Assembly (NCBI RefSeq): GCF_001428825.1
Contig: NZ_LMIT01000009.1
Coordinates: forward strand, 104,992-168,991
Source of the DNA: Nocardioides sp. Root240
GTDB lineage: Bacteria; Actinomycetota; Actinomycetes; Propionibacteriales; Nocardioidaceae
DNA: 64,000 nucleotides
Direction of reading: 5' to 3'
Shown here: piece by piece, positions 45,357-53,081 of the stretch
Layout of the letters: every line of letters begins with the position of its first letter
Position numbering within the stretch: position 1 is the first letter of the stretch
Position numbers and translations under genes: made by a program
The notes under the pieces: model-generated
The model's database searches: none
What the model was told of the DNA's origin: nothing
What the model saw: only the letters and a program-made list of their open reading frames with translations

Positions 45357-46635
45357 GTTCAGCGCGAGCGTCTACCAGAACGAGTTCCTGCCCGACGGCG
45401 GGACCGACGTCAACGCGATCGTGACCGTCACCTGCACGGGCGCCGGCACGGCCGGCCAGTCCGGATCGGGCGACGCGGGCGAGATCATCATCGTCGACAC
45501 CTCGGGCTCGATGGCCGCCCCGACGATGGCCGCTGCCAAGGACGCCGCCCAGGCCGCGCTCGCCGAGATCGTCGACGGCACCTGGTTCGCCGTGATCGCC
45601 GGCGCCGACCGCGCGATGCTGGCCTTCCCGCAGGTCTCCAGCGGCCCGGGCATGGTCCGGATGGACACCGCCAGCCGTCAGGCCGCGTCCGACGCGATCA
45701 GCCGCTTCGTCGGCAGCGGCGGTACGGCGATCAGCACGTGGCTCGACCTGGCCGGCCAGCTCTTCGCGTCGGTCCCGGAGATCACCCAGCGCCACGTGCT
45801 GCTGCTGACCGACGGCGAGAACCGCGAGCGCCCCGGCCGACTCGACGAGTCGATCAACCGCGCCACCGGCTACTTCCAGGCCGACTGCCGCGGCGCCGGC
45901 ACCGACTGGCAGGTCGCCGAGATCCGCCGGATCGCGCAGGCCCTGCTCGGCACCGTCGACATCATCCCGAGCCCCGCCGAGATGAAGGCGCAGTTCCAGG
46001 AGATCATGCGCAAGGCCATGTCCCGCGGTGTCGCCGACGCCTCGCTGCGGGTGTGGACGCCGCAGGGCGCCGAGGTGCTGTTCGTGCGCCAGGTGTCGCC
46101 GACCGTGGAGGACCTGACCAGCCGTCGTACGCCGGTCAACCCGCTCACCGGCGACTACCCGACCGGTGCGTGGGCCGACGAGTCCCGCGACTACCACATC
46201 GCGATCCGCGTCCCGGCCAAGGCGATCGGCCAGGAGCAGCTCGCCGCGCGGGTCCAGCTCGCGCTCGGCGCCGACGTCGTCACGCAGGGCCTGGTCAAGG
46301 CGACCTGGTCGAGCAACTCCGAGCTGACCACCCGGATCGACCAGCAGGTCGCCCACTACACGGGGCAGGCCGAGCTCGCGCAGATGATCCAGGAGGGCCT
46401 GGCCGCGAAGGCCTCCGGCGACGAGGCGACCGCGACCACCAAGCTCGGTCGCGCCGTCCAGCTCGCCGCCGAGACCGGCAACGACGAGGCGACCAGCAAG
46501 CTCAAGAAGGTCGTCGACGTCGAGAACGAGGAGACCGGCACCGTCCGGCTCAAGCGGGCGGTCGAGAAGGCCGACGAGATGGCCCTCGACACCGCCTCCA
46601 CCAAGACCACCCGGATCCGCAAGGAGCCCACATGA
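45349..46635 (+). CDS. von Willebrand factor A domain protein
   Basis: 428 residues; ATG at 45349 inside the end of the PP2C gene, preceded by caggaggaga. The vWA MIDAS motif is IIIVDTSGSMAAPTM (D-x-S-x-S), with Thr in SGGTAISTWLDLAG and Asp in LLLTDGENRER. C-terminal to it are a beta domain (DYHIAIRVPAKAIGQEQLA) and a helical tail of charged repeats (TTKLGRAVQLAAETGNDEAT). Kinase, PP2C and vWA together match the TerY-P type triad known from comparative genomics. Confidence 0.9.
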   Translation: MAEFSASVYQNEFLPDGGTDVNAIVTVTCTGAGTAGQSGSGDAGEIIIVDTSGSMAAPTMAAAKDAAQAALAEIVDGTWFAVIAGADRAMLAFPQVSSGPGMVRMDTASRQAASDAISRFVGSGGTAISTWLDLAGQLFASVPEITQRHVLLLTDGENRERPGRLDESINRATGYFQADCRGAGTDWQVAEIRRIAQALLGTVDIIPSPAEMKAQFQEIMRKAMSRGVADASLRVWTPQGAEVLFVRQVSPTVEDLTSRRTPVNPLTGDYPTGAWADESRDYHIAIRVPAKAIGQEQLAARVQLALGADVVTQGLVKATWSSNSELTTRIDQQVAHYTGQAELAQMIQEGLAAKASGDEATATTKLGRAVQLAAETGNDEATSKLKKVVDVENEETGTVRLKRAVEKADEMALDTASTKTTRIRKEPT

Positions 46636-47417
46636 GCAGCGTGTGCCCGTCCGGGCACGACTCGGCGTCCGACGACTACTGCGACGTCTGCGGCCTGCCC
46701 ATCCCGGCCGGCTCCTCGACGCCTGCGCCCGCCGCCGACGCGCCCGCACCGGCCGACCCGCCGGCCGCCGAGCCCGCCCCGGCGACGACGGCGTGCCCGA
46801 ACTGCCAGGCGAGCAACCCGCCCAACGCGCTGTTCTGCGAGGCCTGCGGCTACGACTTCACCACCGGCTCGATGCCGCGCCCGGTCACCCCGCCGACCAT
46901 CGAGTCCGTGCTCGACCTCGGCGCGCCGTCCAGCGGTGCTGCCGCGGACGCCGGTGCCTCACCAGCGGCCACCGGCCCGGTCGCACCGGCCACGCCGGTC
47001 GCGCCGCCACTCACCGACGGGTGGGTGGCCGAGGTCTGGATCGACCCGGACTGGTACGCCGACCAGGAGTCCATCGACCCGCTGCCCTCCGCGGGCGTGC
47101 CGGTCGTCGTACCCCTGCGGACGACGTCGATCCTCGTCGGCCGCACCTCGCGCAGTCGCGGCATCCACCCGGACATCGACCTCGGCGCCGACAACGGCAT
47201 CAGCCGGCGCCACTGCCAGCTGACGACCGACGGCACCCGCTGGTGGGTCGAGGACCTGGGCTCGTCCAACGGCTCCTACCTCGGCTCGGCCCTCGGCCCG
47301 CTGCCGAAGACGCCGGTGCCGCCGGGGGAGAAGCGCGAGATCGGCCCCGACGACCGGGTCTACCTCGGTGCGTGGACGCGGATCGTGATCCGGAAGGCGC
47401 AGCCCGGCGAGGTGTGA
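46632..47417 (+). CDS. FHA domain protein with N-terminal Cys4 module and zinc ribbon
   Basis: 261 residues; ATGA overlap with the vWA gene. CPSGHDSASDDYCDVCG (residues 5-21) echoes the C-terminal half of the PknG module, then CPNCQASNPPNALFCEACG, a Pro/Ala linker, and a C-terminal FHA domain: SILVGRTSRSRGIHPDIDLG, then NGISRRHCQLT and WVEDLGSSNGSYLG (Gly-Arg, Ser-Arg-His and Ser-Ser-Asn-Gly all conserved). It reads phospho-Thr. GarA's N-terminal ETTS phosphosite is not seen. Last gene of the cluster. Confidence 0.92.
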   Translation: MSSVCPSGHDSASDDYCDVCGLPIPAGSSTPAPAADAPAPADPPAAEPAPATTACPNCQASNPPNALFCEACGYDFTTGSMPRPVTPPTIESVLDLGAPSSGAAADAGASPAATGPVAPATPVAPPLTDGWVAEVWIDPDWYADQESIDPLPSAGVPVVVPLRTTSILVGRTSRSRGIHPDIDLGADNGISRRHCQLTTDGTRWWVEDLGSSNGSYLGSALGPLPKTPVPPGEKREIGPDDRVYLGAWTRIVIRKAQPGEV

Positions 47418-47473
47418 CGCACCACCTGTTACCAGGCGTCGTCCACATCGTCCGGATCTGGCACGATCGCCCC

Positions 47474-48367
47474 ATGGCGATCAAGGACCAGGTCATCCTC
47501 ATCACCGGCGGCGCCCGCGGCATCGGGCTCGAGACGGCGAAGGCGCTGGCCGGCAAGGGCGCGAAGCTGGTCCTGACCGACCTCGACAGCCCCGCTCTCG
47601 AGGAGGCGGTCGCGGCGATCGGTGCCGACGCGTGCGAGGGCGTCGTCGCCGACGTGACGAACCTGCCCGCGATGGAGGCCGCCGTGGCGACGGCGGTCGA
47701 GCGCTTCGGCCGGCTCGACGTCGTCCTCGCGAACGCCGGCATCGCCAGCTACGGCTCGGTCATGGCGATCGACCCGGCCGCCTTCCAGCGCACCCTCGAC
47801 ATCAACATCACCGGCGTCTTCAACACCGCCCGCGCCGCGATCCCCGAGCTGGAGAAGACCAAGGGGTACCTGCTGGTGGTGTCCTCGCTCGCGGCCTTCG
47901 CCGCCGCGCCGGGCCTGGCGGCCTACAACGCCAGCAAGGCGGGCGTCGAGCACCTCGCCAACGCCCTGCGGCTCGAGGTCGCCCACCGTGGCATCGCCGT
48001 CGGTTGCGCGCACATGTCGTGGATCGACACCCCGCTGGTCCAGGACGCGAAGAGCGACCTGCCGACCTTCCAGGAGCTGCTCAGCAAGCTGCCGCCGCCG
48101 CTCAACAAGACCACCGACGTGGACTCCTGCGTCAAGGCGTTCGTGAAGGGTGTCGACAAGCGCCAGCGCCACGTCTACTGCCCGGGCTGGGTCCGCGGCG
48201 CCGGCCTCAACCGCAACGTCATCAACTCCGCCGTCGGCAACATCCCGATCCTGCGCCTGGTGCCGGACCTGCTGCCGCGCATGGACGCCGAGGTCCGCGC
48301 GCTCGGTCGTTCGACGAGCGCCCGCAACGTCGCCAACGACGAGCGGAAGGCGGCCGGCGAGGGCTGA
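47474..48367 (+). CDS. short-chain dehydrogenase/reductase
   Basis: 297 residues from the ATG at 47474. Rossmann motif ILITGGARGIGLETAKALAG, NAG motif VLANAGIASYGSVM, catalytic Ser in YLLVVSSLAAFAA and Y-x-x-x-K in LAAYNASKAGVEHLA. The C-terminal extension (PGWVRGAGLNRNVINSA) is typical of actinobacterial SDRs acting on lipids or steroids, although the substrate cannot be told. Separate from the PknG cluster (56-base gap). Confidence 0.93.
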   Translation: MAIKDQVILITGGARGIGLETAKALAGKGAKLVLTDLDSPALEEAVAAIGADACEGVVADVTNLPAMEAAVATAVERFGRLDVVLANAGIASYGSVMAIDPAAFQRTLDINITGVFNTARAAIPELEKTKGYLLVVSSLAAFAAAPGLAAYNASKAGVEHLANALRLEVAHRGIAVGCAHMSWIDTPLVQDAKSDLPTFQELLSKLPPPLNKTTDVDSCVKAFVKGVDKRQRHVYCPGWVRGAGLNRNVINSAVGNIPILRLVPDLLPRMDAEVRALGRSTSARNVANDERKAAGEG

Positions 48368-48380
48368 GCGCCCGCGCGCC

Positions 48381-48406
48381 AGTTTCACCGGCCGGCCGGT
48401 GAAACT
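48381..48406. repeat. 26-bp perfect palindrome, copy of GTTTCACCGGCC family
   Basis: agtttcaccggccggccggt plus gaaact, identical to the core of the 3420-3455 palindrome 45 kb away. It lies between the SDR gene and the convergent methyltransferase gene, where it could serve as a shared terminator. Confidence 0.85.
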
Positions 48407-48415
48407 CCTCCAGCG

Positions 48416-48985
48416 TCAGCGGCGGGTGGCGACGATCGCGGACGCGTCGGACGCCACCATCACCTCGACGGTGGTGAACCGCTCGTCGGTGAGCCACTCC
48501 TCGCGGAGGGTGTCGACCCGGCCGCCGGTGATCGGCGGCCACATCTCGCACGGCACGAAGTCGTCGAGGACCACGATGCCGCCGGGCTCGACGAGGTCGG
48601 CGAGCTTGTCCACCCGTACGGCGGACGGGTCACCCGAGTCGAGGAAGAGCAGCGAGAACGGGCCCTTGTCCATCAGCGTCGACCAGTCCGCCTCCAGGAC
48701 GTCGACCAGCGGGTCGTCGACGAAGATCTCGGTCGCGGCCGCGGCGAGCCGGGGCTGCAGCTCGGCCGTGAGGATCCGGGCCTTGTCGTTGCGCACGCCG
48801 GAGCGCAGCCACGCCGTACCGACACCGCACCCGGTGCCGAACTCCGCCATCGTGCCCTCGCGCGTCGCCGCGAGCATCGCCAGCAGGCGTCCGGTCTCGT
48901 TGCGGCAGAAGGAGACGTAGCCGGCGCGTCGGGACACGTCGAACGCACGGGTGACCACGTCGGGCAGGTCGGGGGGCGCGCTCAT
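48416..48985 (-). CDS. class I SAM-dependent (O-)methyltransferase
   Basis: 189 residues. SAM-binding motif I is TMAEFGTGCGVGTAWLRSGV; motif II lies around ILTAELQPRLAAAATEIF; the acidic LLFLDSGDPSAVRVDK and GGIVVLDDFVPCEMW match the O-methyltransferase family 3 / class I layout. The product and substrate are unknown. The ATG at 48985 is the natural start. It ends 9 bases from the palindromic repeat. Confidence 0.88.
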   Translation of the reverse strand: MSAPPDLPDVVTRAFDVSRRAGYVSFCRNETGRLLAMLAATREGTMAEFGTGCGVGTAWLRSGVRNDKARILTAELQPRLAAAATEIFVDDPLVDVLEADWSTLMDKGPFSLLFLDSGDPSAVRVDKLADLVEPGGIVVLDDFVPCEMWPPITGGRVDTLREEWLTDERFTTVEVMVASDASAIVATRR

Positions 48986-49091
48986 GCAACGAGTTTCACC
49001 CCGCGTTCAAGGAGCGGGACGGGAATCTCGCATCGTGGCCACCCTGGAGGGCGAGTTCGTGCTCCGACACGCCCGCATCGTGGAACTTCCC

Positions 49092-49120
49092 GGGACAACG
49101 CGTCCCTGATCGCCTAGAGT
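49092..49120 (+). promoter_or_regulatory. candidate promoter of the leuB leader
   Basis: GGGACA (49092-49097; GACA as in the -35 consensus) and TAGAGT (49115-49120; TAnnnT) are spaced 17 bases apart. The leader ATG follows 9 bases after the -10 box, so the transcript would be leaderless or nearly so, a common actinobacterial form. Confidence 0.45.
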
Positions 49121-49129
49121 GCTTCCATC

Positions 49130-49174
49130 ATGCGGAGCGCTCTTCTCGTAATCGTGCGCCGCGGCGGGGCCTGA
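49130..49174 (+). CDS. leuB-region leader peptide with Leu-Leu-Val-Ile-Val run
   Basis: ATG at 49130 to TGA at 49172-49174 encodes MRSALLVIVRRGGA (14 residues). Five branched-chain residues in a row (codons 5-9, 49142-49156) would stall a ribosome when Leu, Val or Ile charged tRNA is short. CTT and GTA are unusual codons here. It precedes a ladder of pairing RNA arms and then leuB. Role inferred by analogy with ilv/leu attenuation leaders. Confidence 0.72.
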   Translation: MRSALLVIVRRGGA

Positions 49175-49364
49175 GAGAGGCCACCTCGCCGCGGTGATTG
49201 CGGCGTTTCCCGATACCGCGTCGGGCTTCTCGATCCAACTGAAGTCCTGGCGCATCTCCGATCGCACCGCGGCGGGCCCACCGGCCCCACATCGCGCGAT
49301 CCGCATGACAGTCGTAGTCGAGCTCTTGTGAGAACCACGAGCTGACGCCCCACCCGCCGCGGTG
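49159..49364 (+). promoter_or_regulatory. structured leader with four mutually pairing arms before leuB
   Basis: Arm 1 ccgcggcg (49159-49166) pairs with arm 2 cgccgcgg (49187-49194), with an inner ggcc/ggcc helix (49168-49171/49179-49182). Arm 2 extended, cgccgcggtg (49187-49196), pairs over 10 bases with arm 3 caccgcggcg (49265-49274). Arm 3 extended, caccgcggcggg (49265-49276), pairs over 12 bases with arm 4 cccgccgcggtg (49353-49364). Arm 1 overlaps the end of the leader peptide. This 1:2, 2:3, 3:4 ladder is the attenuator logic, though no T tract follows arm 4. The rest of 48986-49447 shows no gene besides the leader peptide. Confidence 0.65.
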
Positions 49365-49447
49365 GGAGAGGCCAGGACCGACCGCAGTCCTTCCACGTCA
49401 TCTCAGTGTCACTCAGCCACTCACCAGCTCAGACGGAGAACCCAGCG

Positions 49448-49609
49448 ATGTTCACCACCACGACGCGCCCCAGCCAGTACCGCGACGCCCAGGAGTGGGG
49501 TCCGGCCAAGCACGACCCCGAGCACCCGTACCACCTCGACGCCCTCGAGACGCCGGCCTACGGGACTGCCCTGCGAGACGGGGACGACGCCTTCCCGGAC
49601 GACAACTAA
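49448..49609 (+). CDS. 53-residue hypothetical protein before leuB
   Basis: ATG at 49448 after cggagaaccc; encodes a hydrophilic, Asp/His/Pro/Tyr-rich peptide ([20 protein letters not shown] ... [14 protein letters not shown] ... DDAFPDDN). No signal or membrane helix. Only 10 bases separate its stop from the leuB ATG, so it is co-transcribed. No family recognised; codon use looks ordinary for the genome (strong third-position GC), which supports it being real. Confidence 0.6.
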   Translation: MFTTTTRPSQYRDAQEWGPAKHDPEHPYHLDALETPAYGTALRDGDDAFPDDN

Positions 49610-49619
49610 CGTTTTCGCC

Positions 49620-50711
49620 ATGACCGCCACCCCCTTCACGCCCGCGACCGGACAGGTCGACCTCGCCGTCATCCCCGGAGACGGGATCGGTCCCGAGGTC
49701 ACCGCCGAGGCGCTCAAGGTCCTCGAGGTCGCTGCGCCCGCCGAGCTGAAGTTCGCGCGGACGCAGTACGACCTGGGTGCCGAGCGCTACCTCGCCACCG
49801 GCGAGGTGCTCCCGGAGAGCGTGCTGGAGGAGATCCGCGGCCAGGACGCGATCCTGCTCGGTGCCGTCGGCGGCAAGCCGAACGACCCGAACCTGCCGCC
49901 GGGCATCCTCGAGCGAGGCCTGCTGCTCAAGCTGCGATTCGAGCTCGACCACTACGTCAACCTGCGTCCCTCGCGCCTGTACCCGGGCTCGGTCGCGCCG
50001 CTGTCCGACGCGGTGCTCGGCAAGGGCGAGATCGACTTCGTGGTCGTCCGTGAGGGCACCGAGGGCCCCTACACCGGCAACGGCGGCGCGCTGCGCGTCG
50101 GTACGCCGGCCGAGGTCGCCACCGAGGTGTCGGTCAACACCGCGTTCGGCGTGGAGCGGGTCATCCGCGACGCCTTCGCCCGCGCCCAGAAGCGCCCGCG
50201 CAAGAAGCTCACCCTGGTCCACAAGACCAACGTGCTGGTCAACGCCGGCTCCGTCTGGTGGCGGCTGTTCCAGGAGGTGGCGAAGGAGTTCCCCGACGTC
50301 ACGACCGACTACAGCCACATCGACGCCGTCATGATCTACCTGACGACCGACCCGCAGCGCTTCGACGTCATCGTCACCGACAACCTGTTCGGCGACATCG
50401 TCACCGACCTGGCCGCCGCGATCACCGGCGGCATCGGCCTGGCCGCGTCCGGCAACGTGAACCCCGACCGCACCGCGCCGTCGATGTTCGAGCCGGTCCA
50501 CGGCTCGGCGCCCGACATCGCCGGCCAGCTCATCGCCGACCCGACCGCCGCGATCCTCTCCGGCGCGCTCCTGCTCGACCACCTCGGCCACCCCGAGGCG
50601 GCGGCCCGCATCGAGACCGCGGTCCTCGCGGACCTCGAGGCGCGCGAGCCGGGGACGCAGCGTCGTACCCCCGAGGTGGGCGACGCGATCGCCGCACGAG
50701 TAGCCGGCTGA
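49620..50711 (+). CDS. leuB: 3-isopropylmalate dehydrogenase
   Basis: 363 residues. Oxidatively decarboxylates 3-isopropylmalate in leucine synthesis. [20 protein letters not shown] opens the beta-decarboxylating dehydrogenase fold; substrate residues lie in [20 protein letters not shown] (R-x4-L-x-L-R type) and [12 protein letters not shown]; metal Asp in [19 protein letters not shown]; adenine loop [14 protein letters not shown]. The ATG at 49620 is chosen because upstream in-frame codons are unlike the family. Confidence 0.96.
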   Translation: MTATPFTPATGQVDLAVIPGDGIGPEVTAEALKVLEVAAPAELKFARTQYDLGAERYLATGEVLPESVLEEIRGQDAILLGAVGGKPNDPNLPPGILERGLLLKLRFELDHYVNLRPSRLYPGSVAPLSDAVLGKGEIDFVVVREGTEGPYTGNGGALRVGTPAEVATEVSVNTAFGVERVIRDAFARAQKRPRKKLTLVHKTNVLVNAGSVWWRLFQEVAKEFPDVTTDYSHIDAVMIYLTTDPQRFDVIVTDNLFGDIVTDLAAAITGGIGLAASGNVNPDRTAPSMFEPVHGSAPDIAGQLIADPTAAILSGALLLDHLGHPEAAARIETAVLADLEAREPGTQRRTPEVGDAIAARVAG

Positions 50712-50783
50712 GCCTGCATCGGAGATTCCTCCGCACGCGGGCAGACGGCCCATTCCCGACCCGCGTTAACGAGGACTAACCTG

Positions 50784-51869
50784 ATGACCATGCAGATCAC
50801 CACCACGCTCTCTGCGCACCCGACCGACGACGCTCGGCTGGCAGAGATCCTGTCCAACCCCGGCTTCGGCTCCCACTTCTCCGACCACATGTTCACCGTC
50901 GAGTGGACGCCGGAGAAGGGCTGGTACGACGCCCGCATCACGCCGTACGGCCCGATCACCCTCGACCCCGCCGCGGCGGTCCTGCACTACGCGCAGGAGA
51001 CCTTCGAGGGCATGAAGGCCTACCGCCACGCCGACGACTCGCTCTGGCTGTTCCGGCCGGAGGCCAACGCGGAGCGGATGAAGCGCTCCAGCCACCGCCT
51101 CGCCCTGCCCGTGCTCGAGGTCCCCGACTTCGTTCAGGCCGTCGAGGAGCTGGTCAAGGTCGACGCCCGCTGGGTTCCGGGCAACCCGGACGGCGGCGAG
51201 AAGAGCCTCTACATCCGGCCCTTCATGTTCGCCTCCGAGCAGTTCCTCGGGGTGCGGCCCGCCCAGCACGTCACGTTCATGGTGATCACCAGCCCCGCCG
51301 GTGCCTACTTCAAGGGTGGCATCAAGCCGGTCACGCTGTGGCTGAGCGAGGACTACACCCGCGCCGGCCGCGGCGGCATGGGTGCTGCCAAGACCGGCGG
51401 CAACTACGCCTCGTCCCTCGTCGCGCAGCAGGAGGCCTACGCCCAGGGCTGCGACCAGGTCGTCTTCCTCGACGCGCAGGAGGGGAAGTACGTCGAGGAG
51501 CTCGGCGGCATGAACATGTACTTCGTCTTCGACGACGGCTCCATCGTCACCCCCGAGACCGGCACCATCCTCGAGGGCATCACCCGCGCCTCGATCATCG
51601 AGCTCGCCGGCAAGATGGGCCACCAGGTCACCGAGCGGAAGTTCGGCATCGACGAGTGGCGCGACGGCGTCACCAGCGGCCGGATCACCGAGATCTTCGC
51701 CTGCGGCACCGCCGCGGTCGTCACCCCCGTCGGCTCGCTGAAGTACGACGGCGGGGAGGCCCCCGCGCCCGCCAGCCAGGACCTCACCATGCGGATCCGC
51801 GACGCCCTCGTCGGTGTCCAGCTCGGCCGCAACGAGGACACCTTCGGCTGGATGAAGCAGATCGTCTGA
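50784..51869 (+). CDS. ilvE: branched-chain amino acid aminotransferase
   Basis: 361 residues, class IV PLP aminotransferase; final step of Leu/Ile/Val synthesis. The PLP lysine is in GGMGAAKTGGNYASSLVAQQ; other blocks are YAQETFEGMKAYRHADDSLW, LYIRPFMFASEQFLGVRP and VEELGGMNMYFVFDDGSIVT. Two ATGs (50784, 50790) are possible; gagga lies 9-15 bases upstream. It lies 72 bases after leuB and may share its regulation. Confidence 0.96.
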   Translation: MTMQITTTLSAHPTDDARLAEILSNPGFGSHFSDHMFTVEWTPEKGWYDARITPYGPITLDPAAAVLHYAQETFEGMKAYRHADDSLWLFRPEANAERMKRSSHRLALPVLEVPDFVQAVEELVKVDARWVPGNPDGGEKSLYIRPFMFASEQFLGVRPAQHVTFMVITSPAGAYFKGGIKPVTLWLSEDYTRAGRGGMGAAKTGGNYASSLVAQQEAYAQGCDQVVFLDAQEGKYVEELGGMNMYFVFDDGSIVTPETGTILEGITRASIIELAGKMGHQVTERKFGIDEWRDGVTSGRITEIFACGTAAVVTPVGSLKYDGGEAPAPASQDLTMRIRDALVGVQLGRNEDTFGWMKQIV

Positions 51870-51882
51870 GCTCTCCACCCGC

Positions 51883-51925
51883 TGGTTGAGGTGCGACGAG
51901 CGCCAGCGAGGAGCCTCGAAACCTC
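51883..51925 (+). repeat. dispersed 43-bp repeat, forward copy
   Basis: tggttgaggtgcgacgagcg followed by ccagcgaggagcctcgaaacctc, directly after ilvE. Ends agree with the copy at 37386-37428 (ggttgaggtgcga and gagcctcgaaacctc) while the centre differs. Faces an inverted copy 48 bases downstream, so the pair could form a long hairpin between ilvE and the ABC genes. Confidence 0.8.
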
Positions 51926-51973
51926 GGGCCGTGGTGCTGGGACTGTGCCGGCGCCGTCGGGTGCGTCGGGCCC

Positions 51974-52015
51974 GGAGGTTTCGAGGCTCGGCGCCGGGGC
52001 GCCGCACCTCAACCA
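51974..52015 (-). repeat. dispersed 43-bp repeat, inverted copy
   Basis: cggaggtttcgaggctcggc followed by gccggggcgccgcacctcaacca. Its reverse complement is nearly identical to the copy within the AAA+ gene (37386-37428). Together with 51883-51925 it makes an inverted pair in the 245-base gap between ilvE and the ABC exporter; the gap holds nothing else except the ribosome site (gagaaggag) of the next gene. Confidence 0.82.
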
Positions 52016-52114
52016 CCGGGCGAGCGCCAGAAGGCACCTTGAAACCGCGGTGAAACCGCTGCGCCGGATGCTCCTCCCACCAGCCGGGTCGATCCCCGGC
52101 GAGAAGGAGCAACG

Positions 52115-53080
52115 ATGACTGCCACGAACGCAGTGCAGGCCCACGGCCTGGTGAAGACCTTCGGTGCCTTCCGCGCCGTCGACGGCATCGACCTCGAGGT
52201 CCGCCGCGGCGAGATCTTCGGCGTCCTCGGTCCCAACGGCGCCGGCAAGACCACGACCCTCAAGATGCTCGCCACGCTGCTGCCGATCGACGGCGGCGAG
52301 GCGGAGGTCTTCGGGGTCGACGTACGACGCGAGCCGCACCGGATCCGCCAGCTGGTCGGGGTCACCGGCCAGTACGCGTCGGTCGACGAGAACCTGACCG
52401 GCGCCGAGAACCTCATCCTCTTCGCCCGCCTGCTCGGGCAGCGCACCCCCCAGGCCCGTCGTACGGCGGCCGACCTGCTCGGGCGCTTCGGGCTCGAGGA
52501 GGCGGCGGACCGCCAGATCAAGAACTTCTCCGGCGGCATGCGACGCCGGCTCGACCTCGCTGCGTCGCTCATCGCGCGACCGCCGCTCATCTTCCTCGAC
52601 GAGCCGACGACGGGCCTGGACCCGCGGACGCGCGGGCAGATGTGGGACACCATCCGGGAGCTGGTGGCGCAGGGGTCGACGATCCTGCTGACCACCCAGT
52701 ACCTCGACGAGGCGGACCAGCTGGCCGACCGGATCGCGGTCATCGACCGTGGGCGCAAGGTCGCGGAGGGCACGCCCGACCAGCTCAAGGCGAGCGTCGG
52801 CAGCTCGACACTGCACCTGCGCGTCGCGGACCGCGACCAGACCGCCCGCGCGGCGGCGATCGTCGAGCAGGTGCTCGGCGAGCAGCCGGTCCTGACCCCG
52901 GAGGCCGGTGGGCTCACCATCGCGCTCACCGACGCCAACCGGGCGGCCGACGTACTGATCGCGCTGCGCCAGGGCGAGGTCGACATCACCACCGCGGCCG
53001 TGCGCCAGCCGACCCTCGACGAGGTCTTCCTGACCCTCACCGGCCACCACGCCGACGACGAGAACAAGGAGGTGGCCTGA
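52115..53080 (+). CDS. DrrA-like ABC exporter ATPase
   Basis: 321 residues; ribosome site gagaaggag upstream. Walker A VLGPNGAGKTTTLKML, signature NFSGGMRRRLDLAASL, Walker B PLIFLDEPTTGLDPRTR and H-loop region ILLTTQYLDEADQLAD are those of the daunorubicin-resistance (DrrA) subfamily; the C-terminal QPTLDEVFLTLTGHH is the DrrA-specific tail. Works with the next gene to export a drug or lipid. Confidence 0.95.
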   Translation: MTATNAVQAHGLVKTFGAFRAVDGIDLEVRRGEIFGVLGPNGAGKTTTLKMLATLLPIDGGEAEVFGVDVRREPHRIRQLVGVTGQYASVDENLTGAENLILFARLLGQRTPQARRTAADLLGRFGLEEAADRQIKNFSGGMRRRLDLAASLIARPPLIFLDEPTTGLDPRTRGQMWDTIRELVAQGSTILLTTQYLDEADQLADRIAVIDRGRKVAEGTPDQLKASVGSSTLHLRVADRDQTARAAAIVEQVLGEQPVLTPEAGGLTIALTDANRAADVLIALRQGEVDITTAAVRQPTLDEVFLTLTGHHADDENKEVA

Positions 53081-53081
53081 G

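Noticed and set aside
49159..49364. T-box riboswitch before leuB
   Set aside because: No T-box sequence or specifier loop is visible; a translated leader with Leu/Val/Ile codons explains the arrangement better.
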